Notes under the pieces: generated by a model | What the model saw: the letters and a program-made list of their open reading frames with translations, nothing else | What the model was told of the DNA's origin: nothing | The model's database searches: none | Source of the DNA: Prevotellaceae bacterium UBA4332 | GTDB lineage: Bacteria; Bacteroidota; Bacteroidia; Bacteroidales; Bacteroidaceae | Direction of reading: 5' to 3' | Length of the DNA stretch: 28,112 bases | NCBI GenBank assembly: GCA_002394365.1 | Contig: DGTQ01000016.1 | Coordinates: forward strand, 1-28,112 | Translations under genes and position numbers: made by a program | Shown here: positions 15,220-22,267 of the stretch, one piece after another | Position numbering within the stretch: the first letter of the stretch is position 1 | Layout: each line of letters starts with the position of its first letter

Positions 15220-16218
15220 CTATAGTTTGGTTAGCCTGTCGGCAATATCCTTGCAGAAAGCCTCGTGGCGATGGCGTGTGTACGCCCAAAGGAGTCCCAT
15301 GCCTACTATCTCCCAAACGAAGTTCATGGCTGGGATGTCGCACAGACAGAAGAGCCAGAAAAATGCTGTTCGGAAGTTGAATGTCAGGGCACCGTTGAAA
15401 GGCATTACCCCGCGAGAGTGTTGCAGTATCTCCTCGCGCAGGCTGGCTGGTATGTTGGAGGCACTTCCGTACTTCTCCTTTATTGCTGCCATCATGCGCT
15501 GAAACTGCGGGGTGGTAGCCTCCTGCTTTCTGGTGTAGGCTACGTAGTTCTTGAGGAAGAATTTCCACACATTGTTGCCTTTCCAGGGAGTTTCGTCGTA
15601 TATCTTTTGCTGTTGGGCGGAGTTGTCGAGCTCGCTACCTTGCTCGCCCTTCAGGAAGAAGAGGTGCACCTGTATGTAGTAGTCGGCAAGTCGCTGCTGG
15701 CCGCTCAGTCCTGCAATGCCCGATATGAGTCCCAGCACGAATACTATCGCTGTGGCTATCAAGGTGTTCTGCTCGTTGTTCTCTATGCCGAGCCAGCCAA
15801 ACTCTATGTCGTGGTGGCAGTAGAAACGATACACCAGCACAATATAAATAGGTACAAACCAGGCGAAGCCAGCTACGCCGTCGAGTATGCGCCCCAGGCG
15901 GCTCTTCTTGCCCGTCATGCGTGCCAGCTGCCCATCGCAGCAGTCGAAGATGTCAGCCCACAGGAGCAGCAGGACGGCTATGATGTTCATCATCAGTCCG
16001 TAGGTGCCTCCGTAGTAGAAACTGGGCTGGGCGTAGAAATAGGCACTGCCTGCACCTATTATCATCGACATGATGGTTACCGTATTGGGGTGGATGTCGA
16101 GTTTAGCAAACAGCACAGCCCAAAGATAGCTCAGCGGGCGTATCACTCTGTAGTCAAGCCAGTCCTCCGTCTCAGAGGATTTAAGCGTTGACATGGCTTT
16201 TTGTCTTAGTTTGTTCAT
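15220..16218 (-). CDS. CDP-alcohol phosphatidyltransferase family protein
   Basis: These membrane enzymes transfer a phospho-alcohol or phosphatidyl group from a CDP-activated donor. The signature is present at residues 92-117: Asp92, Asp95, Gly96, Ala99, Arg100, Gly109 and Asp113 have the canonical spacing, but the fourth aspartate (position 117) is Gly. Hydrophobic segments surround it (YGLMMNIIAVLLLLWADI, FVPIYIVLVY, ATAIVFVLGLISGIAGL). The 332-residue length, with an about 90-residue soluble insert (190-280) before the last helices, exceeds simple PgsA-type enzymes. It is third in the cassette, so the donor is probably the nucleotidyltransferase product. Specificity cannot be read from sequence; inositol-phosphate or ethanolamine-phosphate donors are options known from Bacteroidetes. 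Confidence 0.87.
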   Translation of the reverse strand: MNKLRQKAMSTLKSSETEDWLDYRVIRPLSYLWAVLFAKLDIHPNTVTIMSMIIGAGSAYFYAQPSFYYGGTYGLMMNIIAVLLLLWADIFDCCDGQLARMTGKKSRLGRILDGVAGFAWFVPIYIVLVYRFYCHHDIEFGWLGIENNEQNTLIATAIVFVLGLISGIAGLSGQQRLADYYIQVHLFFLKGEQGSELDNSAQQQKIYDETPWKGNNVWKFFLKNYVAYTRKQEATTPQFQRMMAAIKEKYGSASNIPASLREEILQHSRGVMPFNGALTFNFRTAFFWLFCLCDIPAMNFVWEIVGMGLLWAYTRHRHEAFCKDIADRLTKL

Positions 16219-16228
16219 TGTCTTGTTG

Positions 16229-16269
16229 GAAGTTAAGGGGAGTTAGGGGAGTTAAAGGGAGTTAAAGGA
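16229..16269. repeat. 10-bp tandem repeat (GGAGTTAAGG-type), about 4 copies
   Basis: Units GAAGTTAAGG, GGAGTTAGGG, GAGTTAAAGG and GAGTTAAAGG follow each other in the 75-bp gap between the nucleotidyltransferase and phosphatidyltransferase genes. It may be the remains of an intergenic minisatellite. Confidence 0.75.
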
Positions 16270-16293
16270 CATTACCCTTGAACTATCAAGCTC

Positions 16294-17028
16294 TCAAAAC
16301 AGCTCGGCAGGAATCTTCTGCTTGGCGTTTTCAAAGTCCTCTACTGTGTCCAGTTCGCAGGAGAAATACTCCGTTACGTCTATCACCTTGTATGTATGTC
16401 CTTGAGGGATAAGGCGCTCGAACGCCAGCTCGTAGAATTTGTTCTCCAGGTGCTCCTGGTTCATCATCTTGTCGAGCTCGGCGAAGAGAGCCTGGCTGTA
16501 CTCCTTGCCTATCTTCTCTATGCCGAGGCTCTCGCCAGCAGCGTCGCTGGGGTTGCAGGTCTTGCTTATCTCCCTGATGGAGCCGTCTTCGGCAGTCACC
16601 ACCTTCATCTCCTCCTCGCCCAGCTCGTGCCTTATGAGGGTGAGCACGTTGGGAGCCTCGCTCCTAAGCACTTCCTTCACTATCATTGGGTCGTAGAGCA
16701 GGTCGCTGTCCAGCAGCAGGAAGTCCTCGCCGTCAGCCTCAGGTCGTGCCAGCCACAGGGAGTAGATGTTGTTGGTGGAGTCATAGACGCTGTTGTGAAT
16801 GAACGTGACGTTGATGCTCTCGCCATAGGTCTTGCTGACAAACTGCTCTATCTGCTCGTGCAGGTAGCCCGTCACTATCACGAAGTCCTTCACCCCATTC
16901 TCTGTCAGGGCGTCCATAGAGCGTTGCAGCAAGGGTCTTTCGCCTATGTTCAGCAGGCTCTTCGGCGTGTGCTCCGTCAGTGGGCGAAGTCTTGATGCTG
17001 TGCCTGCTGCAAGTATTATTGCCTTCAT
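16294..17028 (-). CDS. Nucleotidyltransferase (sugar-1-P / choline-P cytidylyltransferase type)
   Basis: The 244-residue protein starts MKAIILAAGTASRLRPLTEH, the nucleotide-binding loop of NDP-sugar pyrophosphorylase and LicC-like enzymes, followed by the catalytic-type TPKSLL lysine. DSDLLYD is the metal-binding Asp block, and NSVYDSTNNIYSLWLA resembles the LicC/phosphocholine cytidylyltransferase segment. These enzymes couple CTP or another NTP to a phosphorylated alcohol or sugar. Its place between a PLP enzyme and a CDP-alcohol phosphatidyltransferase favours making a CDP-alcohol headgroup donor. The substrate is inferred, not read. Confidence 0.87.
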   Translation of the reverse strand: MKAIILAAGTASRLRPLTEHTPKSLLNIGERPLLQRSMDALTENGVKDFVIVTGYLHEQIEQFVSKTYGESINVTFIHNSVYDSTNNIYSLWLARPEADGEDFLLLDSDLLYDPMIVKEVLRSEAPNVLTLIRHELGEEEMKVVTAEDGSIREISKTCNPSDAAGESLGIEKIGKEYSQALFAELDKMMNQEHLENKFYELAFERLIPQGHTYKVIDVTEYFSCELDTVEDFENAKQKIPAELF

Positions 17029-17047
17029 TGTTCTAATTTACGAATTA

Positions 17048-17109
17048 GCAAATTAGCGAATTAACAAATTATGATTACCGTTTGTCAATTTGTCAACTTG
17101 TTAATTTGC
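17048..17109. repeat. Minisatellite forming a long imperfect inverted repeat
   Basis: AAATTAGC/AATTAAC units at 17048-17070 are followed by inverted copies (AATTTGTC, TTAATTTGC) at 17087-17109, able to form a long imperfect hairpin in the mRNA. The right arm encodes the last residues (EQINKLTN) of the PLP enzyme, so the repeat has supplied that C-terminus. It could attenuate transcription between the PLP enzyme and the nucleotidyltransferase. Confidence 0.7.
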
Positions 17110-18128
17110 TCTTTAATTGTATCCACCACCGTCTGCACCTGCTCGCGTCTGCCCAGCGTTATGCGCAGGCAGTCCTCCAAGCCCTTGTCTGCCATAAACT
17201 TTATTTTGTAGTTCTGGGCGGCAAGTGCTTTCTGCAGGGCTTCCTTTATCTCTACGGGGTACTTGATGAGGATGAAGTTTGCCACGCTCTTGTAAACCTT
17301 GAATCCAGGCTTGTCGCCCAGCTCCTTCTTGAAGAGTTCTCTGCCCCACGCCATGTCGTCAGCCACCTTGCGATAGTGCTCGTCGCTCTCGAGGGCAGCG
17401 AGTGCCACAGCCTCAGAGAAACGGTTGTAGCCCAGATACTTGTTGGAGTAGCTGAGGAACTGGTCGTGCCCCTTGCCTATGAAGCCGAAGCCGCAACGCA
17501 AGCCAGGCAGCCCGTAGAACTTACTCAGGGTGCGGGAGATGATGAGGTTATCGTATTTGTTCACCAGAGGTGCGATGTAGTCCACGTCTGAGGTGATGAA
17601 CGAAGCGTAAGCCTCGTCCACCAGCACCATCGTCTCGCCTGGTATGTTCTCCATTATCTCGCCTATCTCCTCTGATGTCAGGCAGTTGCCCGTAGGGTTG
17701 TTGGGCGATGCTAAGAGCAGCATGCGTGGCTTCACGCGGTTGGTATGCTCTATCACCTCCTTCACGTCGTAGGCGAAGGTGTCGCCCACCTCGTGCAGGG
17801 GATACATCTCGAATGTGCCGCCACACTCGCCTGCTACGCGATTGTAGTACCACCATGAGAATTCTGGAATAAGTATCTTCTTGTTGTCGCCCTTCATCAG
17901 GTAATAGTGAATGGCATTCTTCAGTATCTCCTCGCCGCCATATCCCAGCAGCACCTGTTCCTCTGGCACGCCGTATATCTCGCTCAGGCGCACGGACACC
18001 ACGCTCTTCTTGCCCTCATCATAGATACGAGTGTAGAAGCAGAGTGTCTCTGGGTCGAAATTTTTTATCGCGTCAATGACTTTCTGCGATGGCTTAAAAT
18101 TAAACTCGTTTCTGTCAAGATAATTCAT
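17085..18128 (-). CDS. PLP-dependent aminotransferase-fold enzyme (HisC/CobD-like)
   Basis: The 347-residue protein has class I/II aminotransferase landmarks: ASPNNPTGN (about 140-148) for PLP, Asp171 in VLVDEAYASF, the Schiff-base Lys203 in SRTLSKFYGLPGLR, and an Arg-bearing LRITLGRREQ near the C-terminus. The nearest known relatives by motif are histidinol-phosphate aminotransferases and the CobD-type L-threonine/L-serine-O-phosphate decarboxylases. No other histidine-biosynthesis gene is nearby. First position in a lipid-headgroup cassette suggests a role in making an amino-alcohol phosphate, for instance ethanolamine phosphate, rather than histidine. This is inference; an ordinary HisC is the alternative. 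Confidence 0.85.
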   Translation of the reverse strand: MNYLDRNEFNFKPSQKVIDAIKNFDPETLCFYTRIYDEGKKSVVSVRLSEIYGVPEEQVLLGYGGEEILKNAIHYYLMKGDNKKILIPEFSWWYYNRVAGECGGTFEMYPLHEVGDTFAYDVKEVIEHTNRVKPRMLLLASPNNPTGNCLTSEEIGEIMENIPGETMVLVDEAYASFITSDVDYIAPLVNKYDNLIISRTLSKFYGLPGLRCGFGFIGKGHDQFLSYSNKYLGYNRFSEAVALAALESDEHYRKVADDMAWGRELFKKELGDKPGFKVYKSVANFILIKYPVEIKEALQKALAAQNYKIKFMADKGLEDCLRITLGRREQVQTVVDTIKEQINKLTN

Positions 18129-18199
18129 TATCCTTTGCTTTTATCCTGTTAGATTCTTCTTCTTGGCGTTCCTTGCATGATTTTCGTCAAGGTTGCGTG

Positions 18200-18207
18200 C
18201 AAAGGTA
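18200..18207 (-). promoter_or_regulatory. -7 promoter element of the lipid-headgroup cassette
   Basis: The minus strand reads TACCTTTG (18207-18200), an exact TAnnTTTG match, 72 bp before the PLP enzyme start. The nearest TTTG (18223-18220) is only 12 bp upstream, so the -33 half is weak or absent. Confidence 0.5.
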
Positions 18208-18262
18208 ATCATTTTTTCTCAAATAGTGCTTAGCCACTCTATTATATAACATTTTTTTACCC

Positions 18263-19081
18263 TTAGTGGTAGCTGTACCCCATCTTCATCGATATGTAGC
18301 CCTTAGGCCATTTCTCTCTGTCCAGGAACAGCTTCGCCCTGCCGCTTGAAAGCAGATACAGGTTAGGCTTTATCTCCTTAAATTCGTAGTACATGGCGTT
18401 TTGTCCCTCGCTGTAGCTTATGCGTGCTATCTGCCAGCACCCCTCGGCTATGTGTACCTTCATGTTGTCGAGCGTCACTATGTAGTAGGTCCTCTTTCCC
18501 TGAGTGTAGCTACCTCTGTATTTCAGGTCGGTCTCTTGCTTCTTTCGGCGTTTCTTCTGCAGTTCCTTCACCTTGTCCCTCACCTTCTCGTAGAACTTGT
18601 CATACACGTTGGCGCTCATCATGCCGTCATGCTTCAGGAACGATTCTATCTGCTTCTTCGTCAGTTGCTGTTTCATCTCCACCATCCTCGCATTCGTCGC
18701 CCTTGTCTTTCCGTTGTTGTAGGTCACTTCCTCCGTCATCGTTATTCCGAAGTGCTTGTGCTCTCTCAGGGCATCTATAATAGGCCCGTAGCCAGCCAGT
18801 CGGGCTGCGAAGGTGATGGTTCTGCGGTGTGGAAACTTCTTCAGGTCTATGTCCTTCTCCAGCTGGCAGGTCACAGAGTATCTCAGCGTCCTTATGCGTG
18901 CCTTCAGGGGCTTGGCATTAGCGAGCACCTGCTTCAGTAGATACTCCTCGAAGGTCATGCCGTTGGCAAGTACCACCGTCTCAGGCAGTTCCATCGATAC
19001 AGCCACATCCTCGTCCTCCTGCGCCTGAAGGTTCAGGCAAAGGCACATTATTATTATTATATGTATAAACCTGTTCAACAT
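18263..19081 (-). CDS. Exported protein of unknown function
   Basis: The first in-frame ATG (19117) lies too close to the predicted transcription start (about 19121). The ATG at 19081 gives a normal signal peptide, MLNRFIHIIIIMCLCLNLQAQ, and a 272-residue product, so I use it. The mature part is acidic at the start (EDEDVAVSMELPE), then basic with a highly charged helix (VKELQKKRRKKQETD, about residues 170-190) and a beta-rich C-terminus (YISMKMGYSYH). No family motif is recognised. It is upstream of, and codirectional with, the lipid cassette, but a separate promoter at 18200 makes cotranscription uncertain. Confidence 0.7.
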   Translation of the reverse strand: MLNRFIHIIIIMCLCLNLQAQEDEDVAVSMELPETVVLANGMTFEEYLLKQVLANAKPLKARIRTLRYSVTCQLEKDIDLKKFPHRRTITFAARLAGYGPIIDALREHKHFGITMTEEVTYNNGKTRATNARMVEMKQQLTKKQIESFLKHDGMMSANVYDKFYEKVRDKVKELQKKRRKKQETDLKYRGSYTQGKRTYYIVTLDNMKVHIAEGCWQIARISYSEGQNAMYYEFKEIKPNLYLLSSGRAKLFLDREKWPKGYISMKMGYSYH

Positions 19082-19127
19082 AACAAGGCATTTTGCCCAC
19101 AAACCAGTGAAAAGCAATATTCAAATA

Positions 19128-19159
19128 CAAAGATAATGATTTTAATAAAACGATGCAAA
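19128..19159 (-). promoter_or_regulatory. Promoter of the exported-protein gene
   Basis: On the minus strand TTTG (19159-19156), 20 bp and TATCTTTG (19135-19128) match the consensus. It places the start of transcription near 19121 and so decides for the ATG at 19081. Confidence 0.75.
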
Positions 19160-19200
19160 TAATCTACTGAAAAAATTGCAGTATAGTTTGCTGTTGCTCG

Positions 19201-19473
19201 GCCTCCGCCTTTTGTTGCTTAGCTCCTGACTCTTGTCGCTTAGCTTCTACCTTTTATTTCTTTGCCTCCGCTTTTTATTGCTTAGCTTCTACCTTCTATT
19301 TCTTTGCTTTCGCCTTTTATTGCTTTGCCTTTACCTTTTGCCTTTCAGCCTTCACCTTGTGTATCCCAACCTTTACCTTATGCCTATAAGTTTCTATCTA
19401 TGGTTTCTCAACTTCCGCCTTTTATTGCTTAGCTTCTGTCTCTTGTTGCTTAGCTTCCAACTATCAAATCAGC
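19201..19473. repeat. 21-bp tandem repeat array, about 12-13 units (left arm)
   Basis: The plus strand reads as consecutive 21-mers with consensus GCYTYYRCCTTTTATTGCTTA; twelve units stay exactly in register from 19201 to 19452 and a degenerate one follows. The plus strand is almost all pyrimidine. In one minus-strand frame every unit is a heptapeptide such as KQQKAEA or KK*KVEA; stop codons occur in 6 of 12 units and always at the same heptad position, where the others have CAA, CAC or similar. It is either a decayed coiled-coil gene or a 21-bp (two helical turns) minisatellite. Confidence 0.85.
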
Positions 19474-19483
19474 CTGTTTTGAA

Positions 19484-19571
19484 GAACAAACTAACCTACT
19501 TTGTTGAACAAACTAAGCTACTTTGTTGAACAAACTAGGCTACTTTGTTGAACAAACTAGCCTACTTTGTT
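19484..19571. repeat. Four 22-bp tandem near-palindromes (centre of the repeat complex)
   Basis: Four perfect-length copies of GAACAAACTARSCTACTTTGTT lie at 19484-19505, 19506-19527, 19528-19549 and 19550-19571, differing only at two central bases (ac, ag, gg, gc). Each unit is a near-palindrome (AACAAA ... TTTGTT around TAGNCTA). There are no spacers, so this is not a CRISPR array. The array sits where purine richness switches strand. Confidence 0.9.
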
Positions 19572-19761
19572 AGTTAAAAGCAAAGAAAGGAGAGTTTGGA
19601 GCTGTGAAAGGAGAGTTGGAAATGTGGCGAAAATGCTTGAAAATAAGGTTTTTAGCACTGAAAGTGAAATAGGGAGGGCGAAAAGAAGAAAAAAGAGAAT
19701 TAAAAGTGACGAGAAAAAGATTAACAGCAGAGTGGGGAGGACTACCAGCAGAAAGGGGAGT

Positions 19762-19950
19762 ATTAAAAATAGGGTATAGAATATAAAAAGTAAGGTGAGG
19801 AGGATTAAAAATAGGGTGAGGAGGATTAAAAATAGGGTGAGGAAGATTAACAACAGAGTATAGAGTATTAAAAGCAGGGTGAGAAGGTTTAACAATAGGG
19901 GATGGAGGATTAAAAATAGAGTGTGGAGGATTAAAAATAAGGGAAATGTT
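19762..19950. repeat. 21-bp tandem repeat array, nine clear units (right arm)
   Basis: Units like ATTAAAAATAGGGTGAGGAGG begin at 19762, 19783, 19804, 19825, 19846, 19867, 19888, 19909 and 19930. The plus strand is purine-rich and one frame reads as IKNRVRR heptads with I and V at coiled-coil a/d spacing, interrupted by two TAG codons. The same 7-residue spacing of hydrophobic or small residues can be traced back to about 19590, implying an older, degenerate array. Its A-tracts are phased at two helical turns, so the DNA is probably curved. Confidence 0.85.
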
Positions 19951-19980
19951 TTGTTCTGCACTCGTTTTTTCGTAACTTTG
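19950..19980 (+). promoter_or_regulatory. Promoter of the DUF4251 lipoprotein gene
   Basis: TTTG at 19950-19953, 19 bp and TAACTTTG at 19973-19980 match the consensus. The 21-bp-phased array ends exactly at the -33 element, so it could act as a curved upstream element. Confidence 0.75.
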
Positions 19981-20009
19981 CGAAGAAAACAAAAGCAGAA
20001 ACTGGAAAG

Positions 20010-20516
20010 ATGAAAAAGCTAAGTAGGATTTTTGTTGCTCTTGTGCTGTTGGCGTTGGCTCTGTCAGCTTGTGCTACGCTTACTCCTGCCGAGAAGAAAG
20101 CCAAAGAGGCGGAGAAAGCAAAGAAAGTGCATAAGTTGCTGAAAGACAAGCATTACACTATCGAGGTGCAGATGATGTACCCTCAGGGTGGAATGGCTCA
20201 GAATGTGACGAGCGACTACTCGCTCGAGGTAAGGGGAGACACACTTGTGTCATACTTGCCCTATTGGGGCAGGGCTTACAGCGTGCCTTATGGTGGAGGC
20301 AAAGGCTTGAACTTCTTAGCCCAGATAGGCAAATATTCAACCCAATACATAGAGAAAAAAGAGCTTACGAAGGTGACTATCGAACTGACAAACGATGAGG
20401 ACACCTACCTCTATGAGCTAAGCATATTTGATAATGGCAGAGTCAACATAGACGTGCGGGCAAGGGAACGAGAGCCTATCTCCTTTAGCGGAGAAATAGA
20501 TTTCGACGCCAAGTAA
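20010..20516 (+). CDS. DUF4251-like lipoprotein
   Basis: The 168-residue protein has a lipoprotein signal peptide (MKKLSRIFVALVLLALALSAC, Cys21 lipidated). A charged helix (PAEKKAKEAEKAKKVHKLL) is followed by a beta-rich domain with VQMMYPQGGMAQNVTSDYSL and GDTLVSYLPYWGRAY, the layout of the Bacteroidetes DUF4251 family. Its role is unknown; an outer-membrane or periplasmic location is inferred from the signal. It lies alone, with a consensus promoter 30 bp upstream, and converges on the oxidoreductase gene only 7 bp from its end with no terminator visible between them. Confidence 0.82.
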   Translation: MKKLSRIFVALVLLALALSACATLTPAEKKAKEAEKAKKVHKLLKDKHYTIEVQMMYPQGGMAQNVTSDYSLEVRGDTLVSYLPYWGRAYSVPYGGGKGLNFLAQIGKYSTQYIEKKELTKVTIELTNDEDTYLYELSIFDNGRVNIDVRAREREPISFSGEIDFDAK

Positions 20517-20523
20517 AAGTGTG

Positions 20524-22152
20524 TTATTCGGAGATGAATTCTGCTACCATATCTGCAACTCTCTCTCCGTCAACTCCTGCAGACACTATGCCTCCAGCAT
20601 AGCCTGCTCCCTCGCCAGCAGGGAAGAGTCCCTCGATGGAAACATGTTGCAGGGTTTCAGCGTTTCGCAATATCCTTACTGGGGCAGATGTTCTTGTCTC
20701 TACACCTATCATGAGGGCTTCGTTGGTAAGAAAACCCTTGCGTTGCTTGCCAAAAAAGGCAAAGCCCTTTTGCAGTCGGCTGGCTATCTCTCGAGGCATC
20801 CAGAAGTGTAGGGGGGAAGCCACCACACCAGGAGTGTAACTCGTCTGTGGGAGGTCGTAACTCAGTCTGCCATTCACAAAGTCAGCCATTCTCTGGGCAG
20901 GAGCCATCTGTCCCTTGCCTCCGTTCTGCAATCCCTGTTGCCAGCACATCCTCTCCAGTTCCTCCTGAAAAAGGAGAACTTTTAGTGCCGAATTTTCAAT
21001 TTTCAATTTTGAATTTTCAATTTCAGCTACGTCCTCTGGCCTTACCTCAACCACCATACCCGAGTTACTCCATTTGCCTCCACGATTGCTGGGCGACATA
21101 CCATTTACCACTATCTGCTCCTTGTCTGTAGCGGCAGGCACTATGAAGCCTCCAGGACACATGCAGAAGGAATAGACGCCTCGGTTATCTACCTGGGTAA
21201 CAAACGAATACTCGGCAGCAGGCAGATACTTGCCCCTACCGTTCCTGTTGTGATATTGTATCTGGTCTATCAGTTCGGCTGGGTGCTCCAACCTCACTCC
21301 AACTGCTATTCCCTTTGCCTCTATGTCTATGCCTGCTGAGGCCAGATAGCGATACACATCACGAGCCGAATGGCCAGTGGCAAGGATTACAGCATCAGCC
21401 TTAATGCACAACGATTTCCCCCCTTGGGGGGGATTAAGGGGGGTGTTAAGTGGGGTCGCCATTACCCCATACACCTTATTATTATGTATGAGCAGTTCAG
21501 TCATTTTTGTTTGGAAATGCACCTCGCCACCACTCGCTATTATCTGGTTTCGCATAGCCTCAATGACAGCAGGCAGCTTGTCTGTTCCTATGTGGGGGTG
21601 GGCATCAGAGAGAATGCTCGTTGAGGCACCAAACTGACAAAAGACATTGAGGATTTTCTCCACACTTCCGCGCTTCTTGCTCCTTGTGTAGAGTTTGCCG
21701 TCAGAATAAGCCCCAGCTCCTCCCTCGCCAAAGCTGTAATTGCTCTCGCTGTCAACACGTTGCTGCGATTTTATCAGTGCCAGGTCCTTCTTCCTCTCCC
21801 TTACGTTCTTGCCCCTCTCTATCACTATGGGCTTTATACCTTTCTCTATAAGGCGCAGGGCAGCAAAAAGTCCGCAGGGGCCCTCGCCCACCACTATCAC
21901 CCTCTTTCCCTTAGAAACATCAGGGTATTCCGTCTTTACGTAAGCCTCGTCTGTGGGCATTTCGTTGATGTAAACCCTCAGCGTGAGGTTTACCATCACC
22001 TGTCTCTGCCTTGCGTCGATGCTCTTCTTCAACACCCTCACGTGCTTTATCGTCCTGAGGTCTATGCCTGCCTCACGACTCACGTAGTCTGCTATGTTTT
22101 GTTCAGAGTAAGCCACCTGTGGCATTACCCTTACCTGCATTTCCTTTATCAT
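20524..22152 (-). CDS. FAD-dependent oxidoreductase (COG2509-like) with repeat-derived insertions
   Basis: A Rossmann FAD-binding fingerprint (VIVVGEGPCGLFAALRLIEKG) follows an N-terminal basic domain (DARQRQVMVNLTLRVYINE). Further flavoprotein landmarks are DAVILATGHSARD and, near the C-terminus, LFPAGEGAGYAGGIVSAGVDG. Together they resemble the uncharacterised COG2509 dehydrogenases; the substrate is unknown. The ATG at 22173 lies upstream of the predicted transcription start, so I use 22152 (MIKEMQVRV), giving 542 residues. Two segments look foreign: NTPLNPPQGGKS, encoded by a REP-like repeat (21415-21462), and IENSKLKIENSALK, encoded by an AATTTTCA minisatellite (20986-21026). Both sit at likely loops and keep the frame open. 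It converges with the DUF4251 gene. Confidence 0.83.
   Translation of the reverse strand: MIKEMQVRVMPQVAYSEQNIADYVSREAGIDLRTIKHVRVLKKSIDARQRQVMVNLTLRVYINEMPTDEAYVKTEYPDVSKGKRVIVVGEGPCGLFAALRLIEKGIKPIVIERGKNVRERKKDLALIKSQQRVDSESNYSFGEGGAGAYSDGKLYTRSKKRGSVEKILNVFCQFGASTSILSDAHPHIGTDKLPAVIEAMRNQIIASGGEVHFQTKMTELLIHNNKVYGVMATPLNTPLNPPQGGKSLCIKADAVILATGHSARDVYRYLASAGIDIEAKGIAVGVRLEHPAELIDQIQYHNRNGRGKYLPAAEYSFVTQVDNRGVYSFCMCPGGFIVPAATDKEQIVVNGMSPSNRGGKWSNSGMVVEVRPEDVAEIENSKLKIENSALKVLLFQEELERMCWQQGLQNGGKGQMAPAQRMADFVNGRLSYDLPQTSYTPGVVASPLHFWMPREIASRLQKGFAFFGKQRKGFLTNEALMIGVETRTSAPVRILRNAETLQHVSIEGLFPAGEGAGYAGGIVSAGVDGERVADMVAEFISE
20986..21026 (-). repeat. A/T minisatellite inside the oxidoreductase gene
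   Basis: Tandem AATTTTCA-type units run through coding sequence and encode IENSKLKIENS. Elsewhere in such genomes this type of repeat is intergenic. Unit and multiples allow an open frame here. Confidence 0.75.
21415..21462 (-). repeat. REP-like palindromic element inside the oxidoreductase gene
   Basis: The plus strand has six C, TT and seven G, then GGATTAAGGGGGG and a GTGGGGTCG tail. The core and tail match the intergenic copy at 15166-15200. On the minus strand it is read through as ATPLNTPLNPPQGGKS, between an NKVYGV strand and KADAVILATGHS. Confidence 0.75.
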
Positions 22153-22160
22153 ACTGCCTG

Positions 22161-22192
22161 CAAAATTACTCAAAAAAAGTCATTTCGCCAAG
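22161..22192 (-). promoter_or_regulatory. Promoter of the oxidoreductase gene
   Basis: The minus strand has CTTG (22192-22189) as imperfect -33 and TAATTTTG (22168-22161) as -7, 20 bp apart. Transcription would begin near 22155, leaving an almost leaderless mRNA for the ATG at 22152, or about 15 nt for the ATG at 22140. Confidence 0.5.
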
Positions 22193-22237
22193 ATGCATGC
22201 AATAATTCCAGTGCCTGCACGTTTCTTTTAGAGATTA

Positions 22238-22251
22238 AATATTGCAATATT
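22238..22251. promoter_or_regulatory. 14-bp perfect palindrome before the receptor gene
   Basis: AATATTGCAATATT lies 17-30 bp upstream of the receptor start codon. It could be an operator for an unknown regulator or a chance A/T palindrome; no clear promoter for the receptor gene was found. Confidence 0.35.
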
Positions 22252-22267
22252 GAAGTTTTTCCACCAT

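Noticed and set aside
19233..19529. 98-residue hydrophobic ORF
   Set aside because: It is a read-out of the pyrimidine-rich 21-bp and 22-bp repeats (Leu/Phe runs) with no promoter or start context.
19484..19571. CRISPR-like array
   Set aside because: The 22-bp units abut with no spacers and no cas genes are nearby.
19567..19779. 70-residue basic ORF
   Set aside because: It is a translation of the right 21-bp array; it ends in the same array at a TAG and has no promoter.
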